Of a DNA stretch of 64,000 nucleotides, positions 1 through 11,231 are shown piece after piece. Position 1 is the stretch's first letter. Every line of letters begins with the position of its first letter. Below the pieces are notes generated by a model. That model was not told the origin of the DNA. It saw only the letters and a list, made by a program, of their open reading frames with translations, and did not search any database. The translations under genes and the position numbers were made by a program. The DNA lies in the NCBI RefSeq assembly GCF_000835495.1, contig NW_015622541.1:4836001-4900000 (forward strand), read 5' to 3'. The DNA comes from Cladophialophora immunda. Its lineage: Eukaryota; Ascomycota; Eurotiomycetes; Chaetothyriales; Herpotrichiellaceae.

Positions 1-343
1 AGGCTCCGGCAGCTTAACTAAGGTGCCGATATCTCTTGAGGCGTCTGCTCAGACCCCGTCCGAATCTGCCATGTCTCCAGGTGCACGATAGGCGCTAACC
101 CAGATCACCTTCTAATGAACCATGGCTGGCTGAAAATAGCCCTGTTTGGAGACGACAAGGCAATTGTCTATTCTTTGAAAGCATAGATGCCTTAACCGAA
201 ATACCCTAGCTATAAGCGAGGTCGCGCTGGGAAGATGTAAATATATCGTGTCTTATATTTTCTATAAGAGTGTTTTGTAGAGCCTTGACACTGATCTACG
301 GACGAGAAACAGGACTCTTTCTTACGAGTTAACTAGCGGGTCT
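1..343. other. gene-free flank
   Basis: No open frame with recognisable similarity is visible. The segment holds the 3' side of the minus-strand MFS gene that ends at 344. Confidence 0.6.
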
Positions 344-2221
344 TCATGCCACACGAGGATTTTCCTGTTGGTGGGCGTGCTTAGCATGTAATACCTCCAC
401 TGGTGCGTCGACATGATAGTTCATTGTCTCTCTCAAGTCGCCGAGAAACAGGGTGCACACCAAACCCAAGACACCAAACGGCGCTGCGATGATGAAGACC
501 ACCCTCAATGAATCCGCAAAGGCCTGCTTGACGGCAGCGACACCTAGTCTGATGATCTCCGGGGTCACACCAGGGACTTGTAGTAGGGTGGTCTGGTTGT
601 TAGCAGCAAGTGCTTCCACGAAGAGTGGTATCGATGTCGAAGGGAGACCGCCAATGACGGCCGCTCTGCCTACATCGTGAGGAAGGTTCGATGTAAGCTT
701 GTTGTTGAAGGCTACTGAGAAGATTGCCGTGAACGCTGTGCCGGAAAGGGCGCGGGCGGAAACAATCACAGCGGAGGCGCTGGCGATGAGTCGGTGTGGA
801 ACGGCAAGTTGGACGCCAGCGACAATCAGGATTAGTGGAGCCCCGAAGCCTAGGCCTGCCAGGCCCGAGAACATCAGAGCATTCAACGAATCACCTGGTT
901 GGATGGTGGCCAAACCAACCATGGCGCCGGTATATATCGTCAAACCAACGAACATCGGCCATCTGATGTTCTTGAACTTGGTGCTCAGAAAACCGTATAC
1001 AGCGGACGAGAATATTCCAACAACCCAAAACGGCTGGATGTAGGCGACTGCCAATAACGGATCTGTCTCGAAGAGCGATGTCACTCTTTGACGAACGTTA
1101 GTGGACGTCAGCGTCTATTTGCCTGGCAGGTTTGCTTACAAAGGAGGATAGAAGATGCTGTAGGCGAAAATCAGGACGCCTTCGATGAGAACCAAGGTGC
1201 AGCAGAGGATGAAGGTTCGTCCTTTTGATTTCCCACCGCGAAACATGTCGTGGTGAAGAATCCCGGTTGTGGTGCCTTTCCATTCGTAGAGCCCAAATGC
1301 CACAATGCCAACACATCCAAGGACTAGTGTCACGACCGTGCGCGCGTTGGACCAGCTGTATAGCCCTCCACCAAGGGTCAATCCAGCCAGCAGGAACGTC
1401 AAGCCAATCGTGATCAAGCCACATCCGGGTAGGTCCAGGCTGAGAATTTTCTTGCCGAGGGGAAGGCTTTCGACGGCAGTGTGCCTCTTCGGAGGGCGAT
1501 AGCCAACAGTTATCCCGACAAGAGTTACGATCCACATGGCCATCTGAAACCAATAGTAGTTGCGCCAGCCATTTAGGTTGTCCCGCTTGATCAGAGCACC
1601 CATGGTCAACTGGCCAAGGACTGCTCCAGAGTATGTGAACATGTTGAGCAGGCCCTGGGCAAAGGGACGCCACTTTCGTGGTAAGATCTCGCTTGGTACC
1701 ACGTATGCTAGCGGAATCATGGCGAATCCGATACCTATCACCGTCTGTCCCGCAATGAGGCTGCCCATGCTATGAGATCTAGCGGCGACCCCAGAACCCA
1801 CCACCGCAGCAGCGCATCCAACACAAAGCAAGAGTTTGCGGGCTTGAAAGATATCTGAAGCTGAGGAGAACACGGGCCCGAGGACGGCTTGAACCAAGGA
1901 TAGAGCATTGGGGATCCACGTCTGTGAGGCAGGGTCATGTAGGGCTTCCCCTAAATACGAGAGCTTCGTGGGAAGTCAGCATCAGAGTTGAAAATTCTGG
2001 TAGTGATTTCTGCTTACTACTGCAGGCGGCCCTTGGAACGCAACGATCGAAACCACTTGGAACAAACAAATGGAACCAAAAGCGACCCATGTCCGCCAGT
2101 GAAGCTCGGGATTGAGATCATCAATATCATAGGCAAGGTTCTGTTCAACTTCAGAGACCTGCTCGATCTGGCTTTGTGACACCGAGTCGTCGTGCTTTTC
2201 AGGAGGGGTTTCGCGCATCAT
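344..2221 (-). CDS. MFS transporter, fungal TRI12-type efflux pump
   Basis: A 12-14 helix major facilitator of the fungal trichothecene-efflux/siderophore (TRI12, DHA) group, likely a plasma-membrane drug or metabolite exporter. The model has three exons, complement(344..1085, 1140..1921, 2018..2221), giving 575 residues, normal for the family. A cytosolic N-terminus of about 45 residues is followed by hydrophobic helices. Family-like stretches include WIPNALSLVQAVLGP near helix 2 and a long loop after GYRPPK. The second intron ends at an unusual AAG acceptor. The first junction is uncertain: the in-frame acceptor is CACAG before 1921, but the frame upstream of it (1922-1945) also reads like family sequence and would need one extra base to join exon 1. 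It sits beside an aldehyde dehydrogenase and a flavin hydroxylase, so it may move their substrate or product. Confidence 0.85.
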
Positions 2222-3246
2222 CGCGGCTTCAGACCGTCGTGGAAGCTGCTGTCAGTGTTGTCAATAAAGAATAAACAGGATGCTTCTTTGCCACCAAGAA
2301 AAGAACCTAAGGTCTAAAATCAATAGGAGTTGTTGTTCAAGCCACCCATATGCCAGTGAGATGCTCTGTTCAGGACCTGTTCAAATACACCGGGATAGTG
2401 TAGGATTTACTGGGGCTATGGCCCCGGATTTTGAGAAGAGACCCGTTGGCCGGCTCTAGAATTCCTATCTGAATCCCGGACAGCCACCATGACCAGGTCC
2501 GGCTACAGCTACTATGCCAGCTCTGGCAATTGCTGCATTGGGGGAGTCGTTCGGCGACGAGCGCGAAGTCTTTTAGTTTCCTCTCACCAATAGCCCAGAG
2601 ACGGCTTTAGGACCAAACGGTGTGTTGTAACCACTCCTGGTAGAGTGGCTACCGGTGCATCAACACGGGAAAGATATGCATTTCCGAACAGCGTGCCCGG
2701 GGTCACCATGAATCGGTGTTTGGGAGCTTCGACCTCGCTCATCATACGAGCCCACTCCTGCATTTGCCTCTTAGGGCTAAACATGAATTTCTCCCGTTAT
2801 GCGTGATGAGATGATAGTCGGAGGCCGTGAAGGAGCGACCTGGAAAGGACCGCCATCGGCTGCGACAAGGTTGATACCCAGCAGTTACATGACGCGTGTG
2901 TTATTTCTGTTTGAAGTTTTGAAGGCATCTACGGATCGGCCCTCTTTTTAGTGGCATCTGGTGAAGTTTTGTCGAACGGATACACCGTTCTCGGTCCTGC
3001 ACATTTTCCCTTGTCTGCTGACAACGTTGCTGTATCCCCTATGGATCGAGGGAATGAGGTAGGTGCTTGTATCCACAACGAAACAAGAGGGCAGAGAATG
3101 TTCTTTCTTCTCAGTCTTCAACTCTCCCTTGCCAATACTAAGCAACTAGAGAGTATAACGACGGGTTACAAAGCAATTTGCGTCCAAATTGCTTCTTCGT
3201 ACCTCAGGGTTTTGCGACATGTTACTTCGGGTTATGCAGCCCCGGT
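2222..3246. other. intergenic region, MFS promoter side
   Basis: About 1 kb between the MFS start and the stop of the aldehyde dehydrogenase. Only short frames without recognisable products occur. It should carry the promoter of the MFS gene; I saw no convincing operator. Confidence 0.5.
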
Positions 3247-4710
3247 TCATTCCTTCCACGTCACGGCCTTAGTATACACCCATTCCTCCAACCCTTCGCG
3301 GCCGTTGAATCTCCCAAATCCGCTATTCTTGACGCCTCCGTGAGGTAGAGCTGCTTCGTCGTGAACACTCATGCTGTTAATATGTACAGCCCCAGTCTCT
3401 ATTGCCTTTGCGATCCTCAACCCTCGCTTGAGGTCTGCGGTGTAAACGGCCGATGACAAGCCGTACATGGTATCGTTGGCGATTTGGAGCGCTTCGTCAT
3501 CGCTGCTCACTGTGAAAAAACTCACGGACGGACCGAAAGACTCGGTGTGGTATACGTCCATGTCCGGTCGGACATTGTCGATGACGACCGGCTTCATTGT
3601 GGCGACATCGTCACTGAATTGTGCGTCGCCGTAAAGCACTAGGGCACCTTTGGACATTGCATCGGTAATCAATTTCTTGTTCTTCTGGACGGGAAGCTTG
3701 CTGACCAAAGTTAACGGCTCTCCATGGAAGAACTCCTCGATAGTTGTCTTGAGTATATCTTTGAACGCATCTGCCACTTTCTCATGGACGATAATCCGCT
3801 CTGTTGCCATACAAGCCTGGCCGCCATGTATGAAAGCGCCCTGGGTGCAGCCAATCGCAGCCTTGTGAAGGTCAGCGTCCTCACAGACGATGGTTGGGGC
3901 TTTCCCTCCGAGTTCCATAAGGACCGGTTTGAGATATTTGCCAGCTAAGCTCGCCACAATGGCGCCAACTGTTGATGAACCAGTGAAGTTCACCTTCTTC
4001 ACGTGTGGATGCGAAATCAACGCCCTTGTGATCTCGGCCGCATCTGACGGCTGGTGGATAATGGTATTGAGACATCCTGCAGGAAGCCCGGCCTCGTGGA
4101 ACGCGCAGGCAATGGCCCAGTAGATAGCTGGCGCCGCCTCAGGTCCTTTGAGGATGACGGTGTTCCCTGCTGCCAAAGGCATGACCAAAGCTCGGACCCC
4201 TAGGATACACGGAGCATTCCAGGGGGCAATTCCTAGTACGACACCGTATGGCTGTCTATAGACGAGACCTTCCATCCCTTCGTCTTCAAGGGTGGGAATG
4301 AAGCCATTCAGGGTCTGAATCAGCCCTGCCACACTCTTGCAGCATTGAATGGCCAGGTCGTGGTCCTTAGCGAATGCCTTCGCGGTAGCCCCAGTCTCGC
4401 TTCTGGAATAGTGATAGATTTCGTCCCTGCGGCGTTCCAGAACAGCTACTGCACGGAGAATGATATCTCTTCGCTCGTTCGGTTTCGTCTTGGACCAAGT
4501 TGTAAAAGCCTTCTGGCCGGACTCCACAGCAGCTTCCACATCGGTTGTTGAGGCAGCTGATGAATGCCAAAGAGTGTCACCGGTAACAGGAGAGACGACC
4601 TCAAAGGTCCGCGATGTTTGGACTTGGTGACCATCAAGCCATAAAGGAACTGTGCTTGAGCAGTCTGCTTTGAACTGAGCAAACTCACCCAATGTGCCTG
4701 CACTACCCAT
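3247..4710 (-). CDS. NAD(P)-dependent aldehyde dehydrogenase (salicylaldehyde/vanillin type)
   Basis: A complete intronless aldehyde dehydrogenase of 487 residues that oxidises an aldehyde to its acid in the cytosol. The family residues are all present: the PWNAP asparagine (N165), the MELGGK general base (E266) and the catalytic cysteine in GGQAC (C300). The C-terminal part keeps a GFGRFNG-type segment. Overall the sequence resembles the salicylaldehyde/vanillin dehydrogenase branch rather than the acetaldehyde branch, so an aromatic aldehyde is a reasonable guess. It is transcribed away from the flavin hydroxylase starting at 5248, across a 537-bp shared promoter, which suggests joint control. 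The ATG at 4708-4710 is the first in frame. Confidence 0.92.
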   Translation of the reverse strand: MGSAGTLGEFAQFKADCSSTVPLWLDGHQVQTSRTFEVVSPVTGDTLWHSSAASTTDVEAAVESGQKAFTTWSKTKPNERRDIILRAVAVLERRRDEIYHYSRSETGATAKAFAKDHDLAIQCCKSVAGLIQTLNGFIPTLEDEGMEGLVYRQPYGVVLGIAPWNAPCILGVRALVMPLAAGNTVILKGPEAAPAIYWAIACAFHEAGLPAGCLNTIIHQPSDAAEITRALISHPHVKKVNFTGSSTVGAIVASLAGKYLKPVLMELGGKAPTIVCEDADLHKAAIGCTQGAFIHGGQACMATERIIVHEKVADAFKDILKTTIEEFFHGEPLTLVSKLPVQKNKKLITDAMSKGALVLYGDAQFSDDVATMKPVVIDNVRPDMDVYHTESFGPSVSFFTVSSDDEALQIANDTMYGLSSAVYTADLKRGLRIAKAIETGAVHINSMSVHDEAALPHGGVKNSGFGRFNGREGLEEWVYTKAVTWKE

Positions 4711-5247
4711 TTTTGGCGAGATGATTCCGAGGATGATAGATCAATTGACAGACTGATTGCTGAGTGCTCTTTTGGATCGCTAGAACGACGCCTGCCCGGA
4801 TAGTGGACTGGGTAAGAAACAATGGTCCTCAAGGTTCAAAACGTCGTTGAAGCGGGCTTTCTCTCGGCACCGCCCAGTACTTCTTGCGGAGTACATGAGG
4901 CTTTTACAAGCACCGGTTTCAGGCTCTTTGCGAACAACGTCGCGGATTGTAGGTTACTACATCCTGATTTGGAACCCGGGCTTCGTAGAACTCAGGCATA
5001 TTTTTGAGCCCCGTTGTCCCCGGCGTTGCGGACAGGACGCCGGGAAACTTGAAGATTCCCGGCTCCACCCACCCCAGCCATCAGAGCCTCGCCCCATGCA
5101 TATCGCAAGGATTTATTATGTCACTAATTGTTCTAGTCGCTGCCGCTGTCTCTCATTGAGACTGATTGCAGTCGGCAGCTGTGAGAAGGCAAATAGAAGT
5201 GCCAGCATCCTAGCTGTCAATACTTTTGCCATAAGCGACCGATTATC
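4711..5247. promoter_or_regulatory. divergent promoter, aldehyde dehydrogenase / flavin hydroxylase
   Basis: 537 bp between two oppositely directed start codons. It contains a GC-rich inverted repeat at 5019-5044, described separately. Shared control of the two enzymes is an inference from the divergent layout. Confidence 0.6.
5019..5044. promoter_or_regulatory. inverted repeat, candidate zinc-cluster operator
   Basis: Arms CCCGGCGT and ACGCCGGG are perfect reverse complements separated by 10 bp. The arms contain CGG and CCG triplets, the half-site class bound by Zn2Cys6 dimers. A gene for such a factor begins at 8190. Confidence 0.5.
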
Positions 5248-7281
5248 ATGGTAGGCTCTGCCAGAATGCTGATGGTCAAAAATCGTGTATTAACCAAATT
5301 CTCCTAGGCTCATGATATCGAAACGCCAATTCTCATCGTGGGCGCAGGGCCCGCCGGCATCATCGCTGCCCTCAGCCTTGCGAAGCTCGGTATCGCCTGT
5401 ACTTTGATGGAGAGGAACTTGGAAACAACTCGGTACCCCAAGATGAACATCACAAATTGCAGGACCATGGAAATGTTCAAAAGACTTGGAATTGATCAAA
5501 AGCTCAGACAAATAGGTAAGACGCCACTGGGTTGATTTCACTTGCAGGGAATTTATCTGGATAGGCGTGGCATCTCAGTACCCGTTTGATTCACTCTTCA
5601 GCTCTGGTCTTTCTGAAGGTGGTGAGATCATCACGAAATGGGTACGTGTTCGTGACCGCAAGGAAGCCACCAATTAATACGTAGTAGTCAATGCCCTCTC
5701 CCGACGAGTGGAGAGAACAGATCAGGCGCTTGAACGACGGTAGTCAACCACGCGAACCCTATCAGCGCTGTTCGCAAGCCATTTTCGAGAAGGCATTTAA
5801 GCCGCTGATCCAGAAGGAGCCGTTGGTCACTTCTCACTTTGGCCACAAATTCGAATCTCTCCAAGAAAAGGACGACTGTGTCGTGTCACGATTCTCGGTA
5901 GAGGGATCTCCTAACCAAATTATAATCAAAAGTCAGTATGTGATAGGCTGCGATGGCGCTGGCAGCCGCGTAAGGCGCAGCATCGGCGGGAGCCTTGTTG
6001 GAGGTCCGATGTGCGTATGTCGACTTCTTTGATAAGACTAGAGACTAACAGCAAGTCTCCAGCTCCGCAGCATTTTACCTTGTGCACTTCAAATCCACAG
6101 ATTTGGCGCGGCTTCAAAAATATGGACAATACTGGCACATCTTCTTCACTAGCGGAGCTGCGGTGATCGCCCAAAATCAAGTTGACACTTGGACCGTCCA
6201 CAAACCAATTGGGTTGGACGTTGACCACTCCCAATTGGATCCGCATGAGACCATTGCAGAGGTCCTGGGCGGGTCGACTGGCACTCCTTATCCCATCAAG
6301 GTGGATGAAATCCTAGCCACTAGCTCCTGGCGTCCCAATATCTGTATCGCCGACAGATACCGCTCGGCTAGTGGAAGGGTATTCTTAAGTGGTGATTCAG
6401 CCCATCAGAATATTCCAACCGGTGGCTATGGCTACAACACTGCAGTTGGCGACAGTGTCGATATCGCATGGAAGCTTGCCGCTGTACTGACTGGATGGGG
6501 CGGCAACTATCTTCTTGACTCGTATGAGATCGAGCGGCGCCCCGTGGCAGTGCGCAATATTGAGTGCTCAGGATTACATCGCCAAACGCATGCCACTTAT
6601 GTGGAGTGGGTGAAGCAAGCCGACCCACAGACATTGTTTGAGAAAACAGAGGAAGGTCAAAAGCTTCGTCAGCGGATACGCGACCATTTGCAGCAGAACG
6701 ATGGCGAGAACAAGTTCTTCGGGATTGAAATGGGCTACCGTTATAACCACTCACCGATCGTGGTGTCCGATAACGAAGTAAATGAACCTGACTGGACTGC
6801 TGAGGATTACATCCCTTCGACTTGGCCAGGAGCACGACCTCCGCATGTTTTCCTCGCTGACAATGAGACGAGCATCTTCGACTTGTTCGGTCCCGGCTTC
6901 TCCTTGGTTGATTTTACTCAAAACAAGAAGTTCATCCACGCCTTCGAACGGGAAGCGAAGTCGCAGAACATTGCAGTCAGGATGATCCATCTACCGGACG
7001 AGAAACACGCGCGTAATTTATGGGAGCGTGATGCTGTCCTTGTTCGACCCGACGACATGGTCGCCTGGCGTGCCAATGTCGACGGATCTGTCCCCACTGA
7101 TACTGCTGCAATCCTCCGAATTTCGGTAGGTAGGGATACTTCAATGGAGCTCGGAAAGGCCGAGGCTTTCCAACAGGAACAGACGGCATTTGTAACCAAG
7201 TCTGGGTTTACGGCGACCATTGGAAATGTCGTCAACCAGGATAATATCGAGAAGATGTCTGCTTGGCAGGTGGCCGTTTAG
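5248..7281 (+). CDS. FAD-dependent aromatic monooxygenase (phenol hydroxylase type)
   Basis: Group A flavoprotein hydroxylase that would hydroxylate a phenolic ring with NAD(P)H and O2. Five exons, join(5248..5250, 5308..5515, 5565..5641, 5688..6010, 6063..7281), give 609 residues, a normal length. The first exon is only the ATG codon. Without it the frame has TAG just before GCT at 5308 and the next in-frame ATG (5407) would lose the dinucleotide-binding site. Visible motifs are GAGPAG (FAD, N-terminus), CDGAGSRVR (the DG motif) and SGDSAHQ (the GD motif that binds FAD). The C-terminal third has the thioredoxin-like fold segment ending in a RPDDMVAWR-type stretch, as in phenol hydroxylases. 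Junctions were chosen to restore family sequence such as GGPI before SAAFYLVHFKS. It faces the aldehyde dehydrogenase across a shared promoter. Confidence 0.9.
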
Positions 7282-8189
7282 CCACTGACCGAAGAAGCGG
7301 CTAGGGATATGTCCTAGGGTCCACCGAGTTGTGATAGAATATTTGGCGCTTGTTGTTTCGGATGTTGCAGGGCTACCATGTTGTGGAAAGAAGACCGAGC
7401 ATTCATCAAGATCACAGGAGTCTCGGACGACAGAATACAGTTGTGTAATGCACCTAGGTGAGTAGGTCAGCAGTAGATATGGTTTCGAGGTCCCCAATTT
7501 ACTCCTAGACTTGAGGACAAGGCTTCTATTAGAAGACCGAGTTTGACCGAGACATCATGCATGCTTCCCTTATTGATAATAGATGCACAGAGCGAGGATC
7601 TAGACATTGAGCGTGGCTGTAGCTGGTTACAAGCTCGTGACGGCGTTTTGGCAGTGGCCGCGGTTGCCGTGTTCAAGCCCCTCGGCATTGAACTTCCGCC
7701 GCCACGTTTCTCACACCCCTCCTTTGCTGCTAGTTCAATCCAATCTTCAAGCATTCTGTGTGGATGCAAGTCAAATATCGCCATCTTGTTGGCCAAATGG
7801 TCCTCCACCGCCCCCAGATCCTACCTTGACTCTGTCATATTGTGAATTAGTCGTTGTCATACCTTGAGGTCTCCTGAGAGCATGATCCAGCTGCTCCATG
7901 GATTGCCATAATGAGGATTATAGCCTCGATTCTTTCGCTTGTCTTCGTGTCCAATCGGACCATCCTTCTTCGAACGAGCATGACATGACACCGCACCCCA
8001 GACTAGACCATGTCAGCCGTGCCTATTCCGTTTGCACATACCCCGGCTTTGGGAGCCGAAGTCTATTTGACTCCCTCTCCGCCTCAACCTCGCCTTCCAG
8101 GGATTTGCTCCGCAACATCTACCCAAATGTCTTCCTGTACAGTATTTCGAGGGGGGCCATTGCAATCGAACGCTCATTATCAGTGAGAC
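7282..8189. other. intergenic region upstream of the Zn2Cys6 gene
   Basis: About 900 bp with only short unrelated frames. It holds the hydroxylase 3' end and the promoter of the zinc-cluster regulator. Confidence 0.5.
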
Positions 8190-10451
8190 ATGGACCAGGC
8201 AGAACCGACCCAAGGTGTTGGGTTAACACACGTGGGAAAGATGATCCGAGCTTGCGAATCGTGTAACAGGAAAAAGAACAAATGTGACCGCCGGAAGCCC
8301 ATGTGTGGACTTTGCGAGCGCACCGGCGCGCCTTGTGTGTATCCATTGAAAAGGAAACAGCAAACACCAAGGGTTAGAAATGCCCAGAGACGCTCTCTGG
8401 GTCTCTCGAAACGCTTGAACGTGCATGATCTGCTCAGCCTCCTCGATCCAGAGCTTCGCCAACAGTTGCTGCCACCACACAGGCTCTTAGACACAGACGC
8501 CTCGTCTTGTTCGCCTGGGGTAAATCGAACTGCAACCCTCTCACCGAGCACTACGCTGCAGCCCGAATTTCCACCAATATCAGGATTTGCAGCTGCTCCA
8601 GCTCCAGATAGCGAATCGGACGCAGCTGGATATCAGCTACACCCTGTCTCTGGGGACACGTCCGATGTGGAACTGGACGGCTGTACACAACGACTCTATG
8701 TGCCATGGATGGATCTGTCGCCGGCGGCTCAAGAATCCACCACGCCCGAACCAAGAAACCAAAACTTCCAGAATACTAGTTCCCCTGGCATCGAGAAACT
8801 CCCCCTATCATCCGATGACCAAGCCAAGCTAGTTGAGTTGTATTTTTCCCATGTCCAAGCTTGGCTGCCGCTCCTCCATCGCCCACGGTTCTATGCATGT
8901 TACATTACTCCGTTCCAAGCTCAAGGTCAACCCCTTCAACTAGACACACTGCCCTTGGAGGAACAATTGCTTTTTATGGGTATCTTCGCACTCGCGGCAA
9001 GATACATGGATACGGCACACCTTATTCATGTTCCACCCCCCGAACGTGGAGACCGCTTCTTTATCGAAGCGCAGCGGATTCACGAAATGCTGCGGCAATC
9101 CGAGGCTCCACCGAGTATCCTGCTCCTCCAGGGATCTATACTTCTGGCATTCTATTGCTTTACGTCCGGCCCAATGGCATTGACATGGGGGCTCGTGTCT
9201 CGTTGTGTGGATCTCTCATATGCTTTGGATCTAAACTCAATTGATGATGACCCGGGCGATGCACCTGAATCGAGCCCTGAAGAATGGATTACTAAAGAAG
9301 AGTTTCGGCGCGTCTGGTGGCTCGTTTGGGAGCTTGACACCTTCAATTCCACAACTTCACGGCGACCATGCATGATCAACAAAAGACGTGTTACGGTACA
9401 TCTGCCATGCTCAGATGAAGCCTGGTACGCTGGGACACCTGTCCGTTCTGCAAGATTGATACCGGAACCAAAGGAGGCATGGAAGAGCCTTGAGAATTGT
9501 GCTAATCAAGATGAAAGAGCGTGGTACTTGGTGACAAAGTACCTGTCATCGATTGCGCATGACCTGGCACAGCTGCCAGCAGGGGTGCTCTCAGAACAGA
9601 AACAGGAGTTGGCACAATCTCTTTGTTGCCTCAGGCTTACTCTTCCTCCCATCTTCCATTTGAGGACTAATCCGTTTGCCTTCGACAACACCAATTTTGC
9701 TCGCGGGAACTGCATCATTGCCACGCATCTCATTCTTGCCGGGACGAAATTGACAATGTCGACAATTGTCGAAGAGCGATTCTTTGATCATGACAAAGAG
9801 GTGGCCTCATCCAGCGCATCAGCGTCGAAGGCACGCCTCAGCGACATCACATGGATAGTCAGCAATTGGCCGCCGGACTTTATTGCTATGGCACATCCCT
9901 TTATCGCTTGCACGATGATGCCAGTGTATTCATCATCGAATTCAGCGACAATGACAGCATCTTCATCTCTTCCTCACGACCTCTCCAGATTAGTCCTGAC
10001 CAACTACGGCCGGGTATGGAAACTCGGGAGCACTCTGCAAAGTGTGGGCGACTTGCGAGAACGGTCAGAGCCGCTGTCAGAAAACGAAGTCGAGCTTGCT
10101 CGCCGTTTCGCAGCCATCTTCCCCCGCAAGACCACTAAGAGGACATACAAAGAGTACCGCCCAGTTTGGTCGCCGAAAAATGCAAGTGCTTCTATGTCGT
10201 CCGCTGAGCTTTCACCCTCGGGGGTCGTTCAGCGGCTGCATGTACAACCTGAGGTTTACCAGCAGGGCTCCGACTCAAAACTGCAAGAGACGAGTGTCGG
10301 AAGACAGAATCTATCTCCTATGTGCACCGATGGCGCGGACCTCGATATGTTCGCACTCGACTCATCAATCCCTGAGAGAGACTGGCCGACTGAGGTTGAC
10401 TTTCTTGGTGCACCATTCGATGCATTCCTAAATGACCTGGTCATTCTATAG
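8190..10451 (+). CDS. Zn2Cys6 transcription factor with fungal-specific regulatory domain
   Basis: A 753-residue intronless nuclear regulator. The binuclear zinc cluster is complete and close to the N-terminus: C22, C25, C32, C39, C42 and C49, in the spacing C-x2-C-x6-C-x6-C-x2-C-x6-C, followed by a basic linker (KRKQQ). A Ser/Pro-rich segment comes next. From about residue 215 comes the fungal-specific middle homology region, with segments such as LVELYFSHVQAWLPLLHRPRF and FRRVWWLVWELDTF. The position next to the aldehyde dehydrogenase, hydroxylase and MFS pump makes it the likely pathway-specific regulator. The inverted repeat at 5019-5044 is a candidate target. The C-terminal 150 residues are low in complexity and acidic at the end. 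Confidence 0.92.
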   Translation: MDQAEPTQGVGLTHVGKMIRACESCNRKKNKCDRRKPMCGLCERTGAPCVYPLKRKQQTPRVRNAQRRSLGLSKRLNVHDLLSLLDPELRQQLLPPHRLLDTDASSCSPGVNRTATLSPSTTLQPEFPPISGFAAAPAPDSESDAAGYQLHPVSGDTSDVELDGCTQRLYVPWMDLSPAAQESTTPEPRNQNFQNTSSPGIEKLPLSSDDQAKLVELYFSHVQAWLPLLHRPRFYACYITPFQAQGQPLQLDTLPLEEQLLFMGIFALAARYMDTAHLIHVPPPERGDRFFIEAQRIHEMLRQSEAPPSILLLQGSILLAFYCFTSGPMALTWGLVSRCVDLSYALDLNSIDDDPGDAPESSPEEWITKEEFRRVWWLVWELDTFNSTTSRRPCMINKRRVTVHLPCSDEAWYAGTPVRSARLIPEPKEAWKSLENCANQDERAWYLVTKYLSSIAHDLAQLPAGVLSEQKQELAQSLCCLRLTLPPIFHLRTNPFAFDNTNFARGNCIIATHLILAGTKLTMSTIVEERFFDHDKEVASSSASASKARLSDITWIVSNWPPDFIAMAHPFIACTMMPVYSSSNSATMTASSSLPHDLSRLVLTNYGRVWKLGSTLQSVGDLRERSEPLSENEVELARRFAAIFPRKTTKRTYKEYRPVWSPKNASASMSSAELSPSGVVQRLHVQPEVYQQGSDSKLQETSVGRQNLSPMCTDGADLDMFALDSSIPERDWPTEVDFLGAPFDAFLNDLVIL

Positions 10452-11231
10452 TGATAGCCGACTACTCGAGATCCAACCCGTGTCTCTGATACCCACACAG
10501 AAATAGGCCGATCCCGAGCATGGAGTCTTCTATAACCTATAGGAGACTGGCAGTCTCAATGTTGACGCTATCGAAATTCTGTGCGAGAACCGGGGAGTGT
10601 GACAGAAGACCCAGAAATACAGAGAACCATGTTTCAGCTCTATCCGCAACAGGTCTCACAGAGAATGATCCCGCACGGTGGCCGCTATGCACACACTCCT
10701 GGTGTAGGACGCCGCCAACGTGCCCGTGGTATTCTCGTTGCGATATTTCAGACCCCCTCAAATCTTTACACGAGAGAAAGTTGCGGTGGTACATACTGAG
10801 AAGCTCTAGAACCAAGCCTGATCACCACGCCGAGTCAAAGTTGGGCCAACACGACTGTCGAAGTGAAGCTCGTGTATGCCTCGCCTCGCCTCGCCTACCC
10901 TCGCTAAATACATCTCAGCTGGATAGTACATTCCAGCACTCGCGGTGACAATGTGTACTGTAATCGTTGGAGTAAACGATGATGCAATATTCGTTATCTG
11001 CACCAAGATAGTGCCAAAAATACGCCTGATCGAGACACATTCACCATGATTAATCTTTGCAGCGGTACAATTCGTTAGTCATCACATTAGATCCTACTGT
11101 CGCAGGTAAACCCCTTTGCCTGTGTCCTCCTCTCGTCACCGTCATTCGCTTCCCTCATAAAAGGTGTATAGCCCACGTGCTGCCAATGCCCAGTCTCTGA
11201 AGTCCCAGGTCTCAGCGCGACAGCAGAAAGA
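10452..11231. other. intergenic region between convergent genes
   Basis: About 780 bp between the stop codons of two convergent genes. A short imperfect run of CCTCG-type repeats lies near 10877-10900. Nothing else is recognised. Confidence 0.5.
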
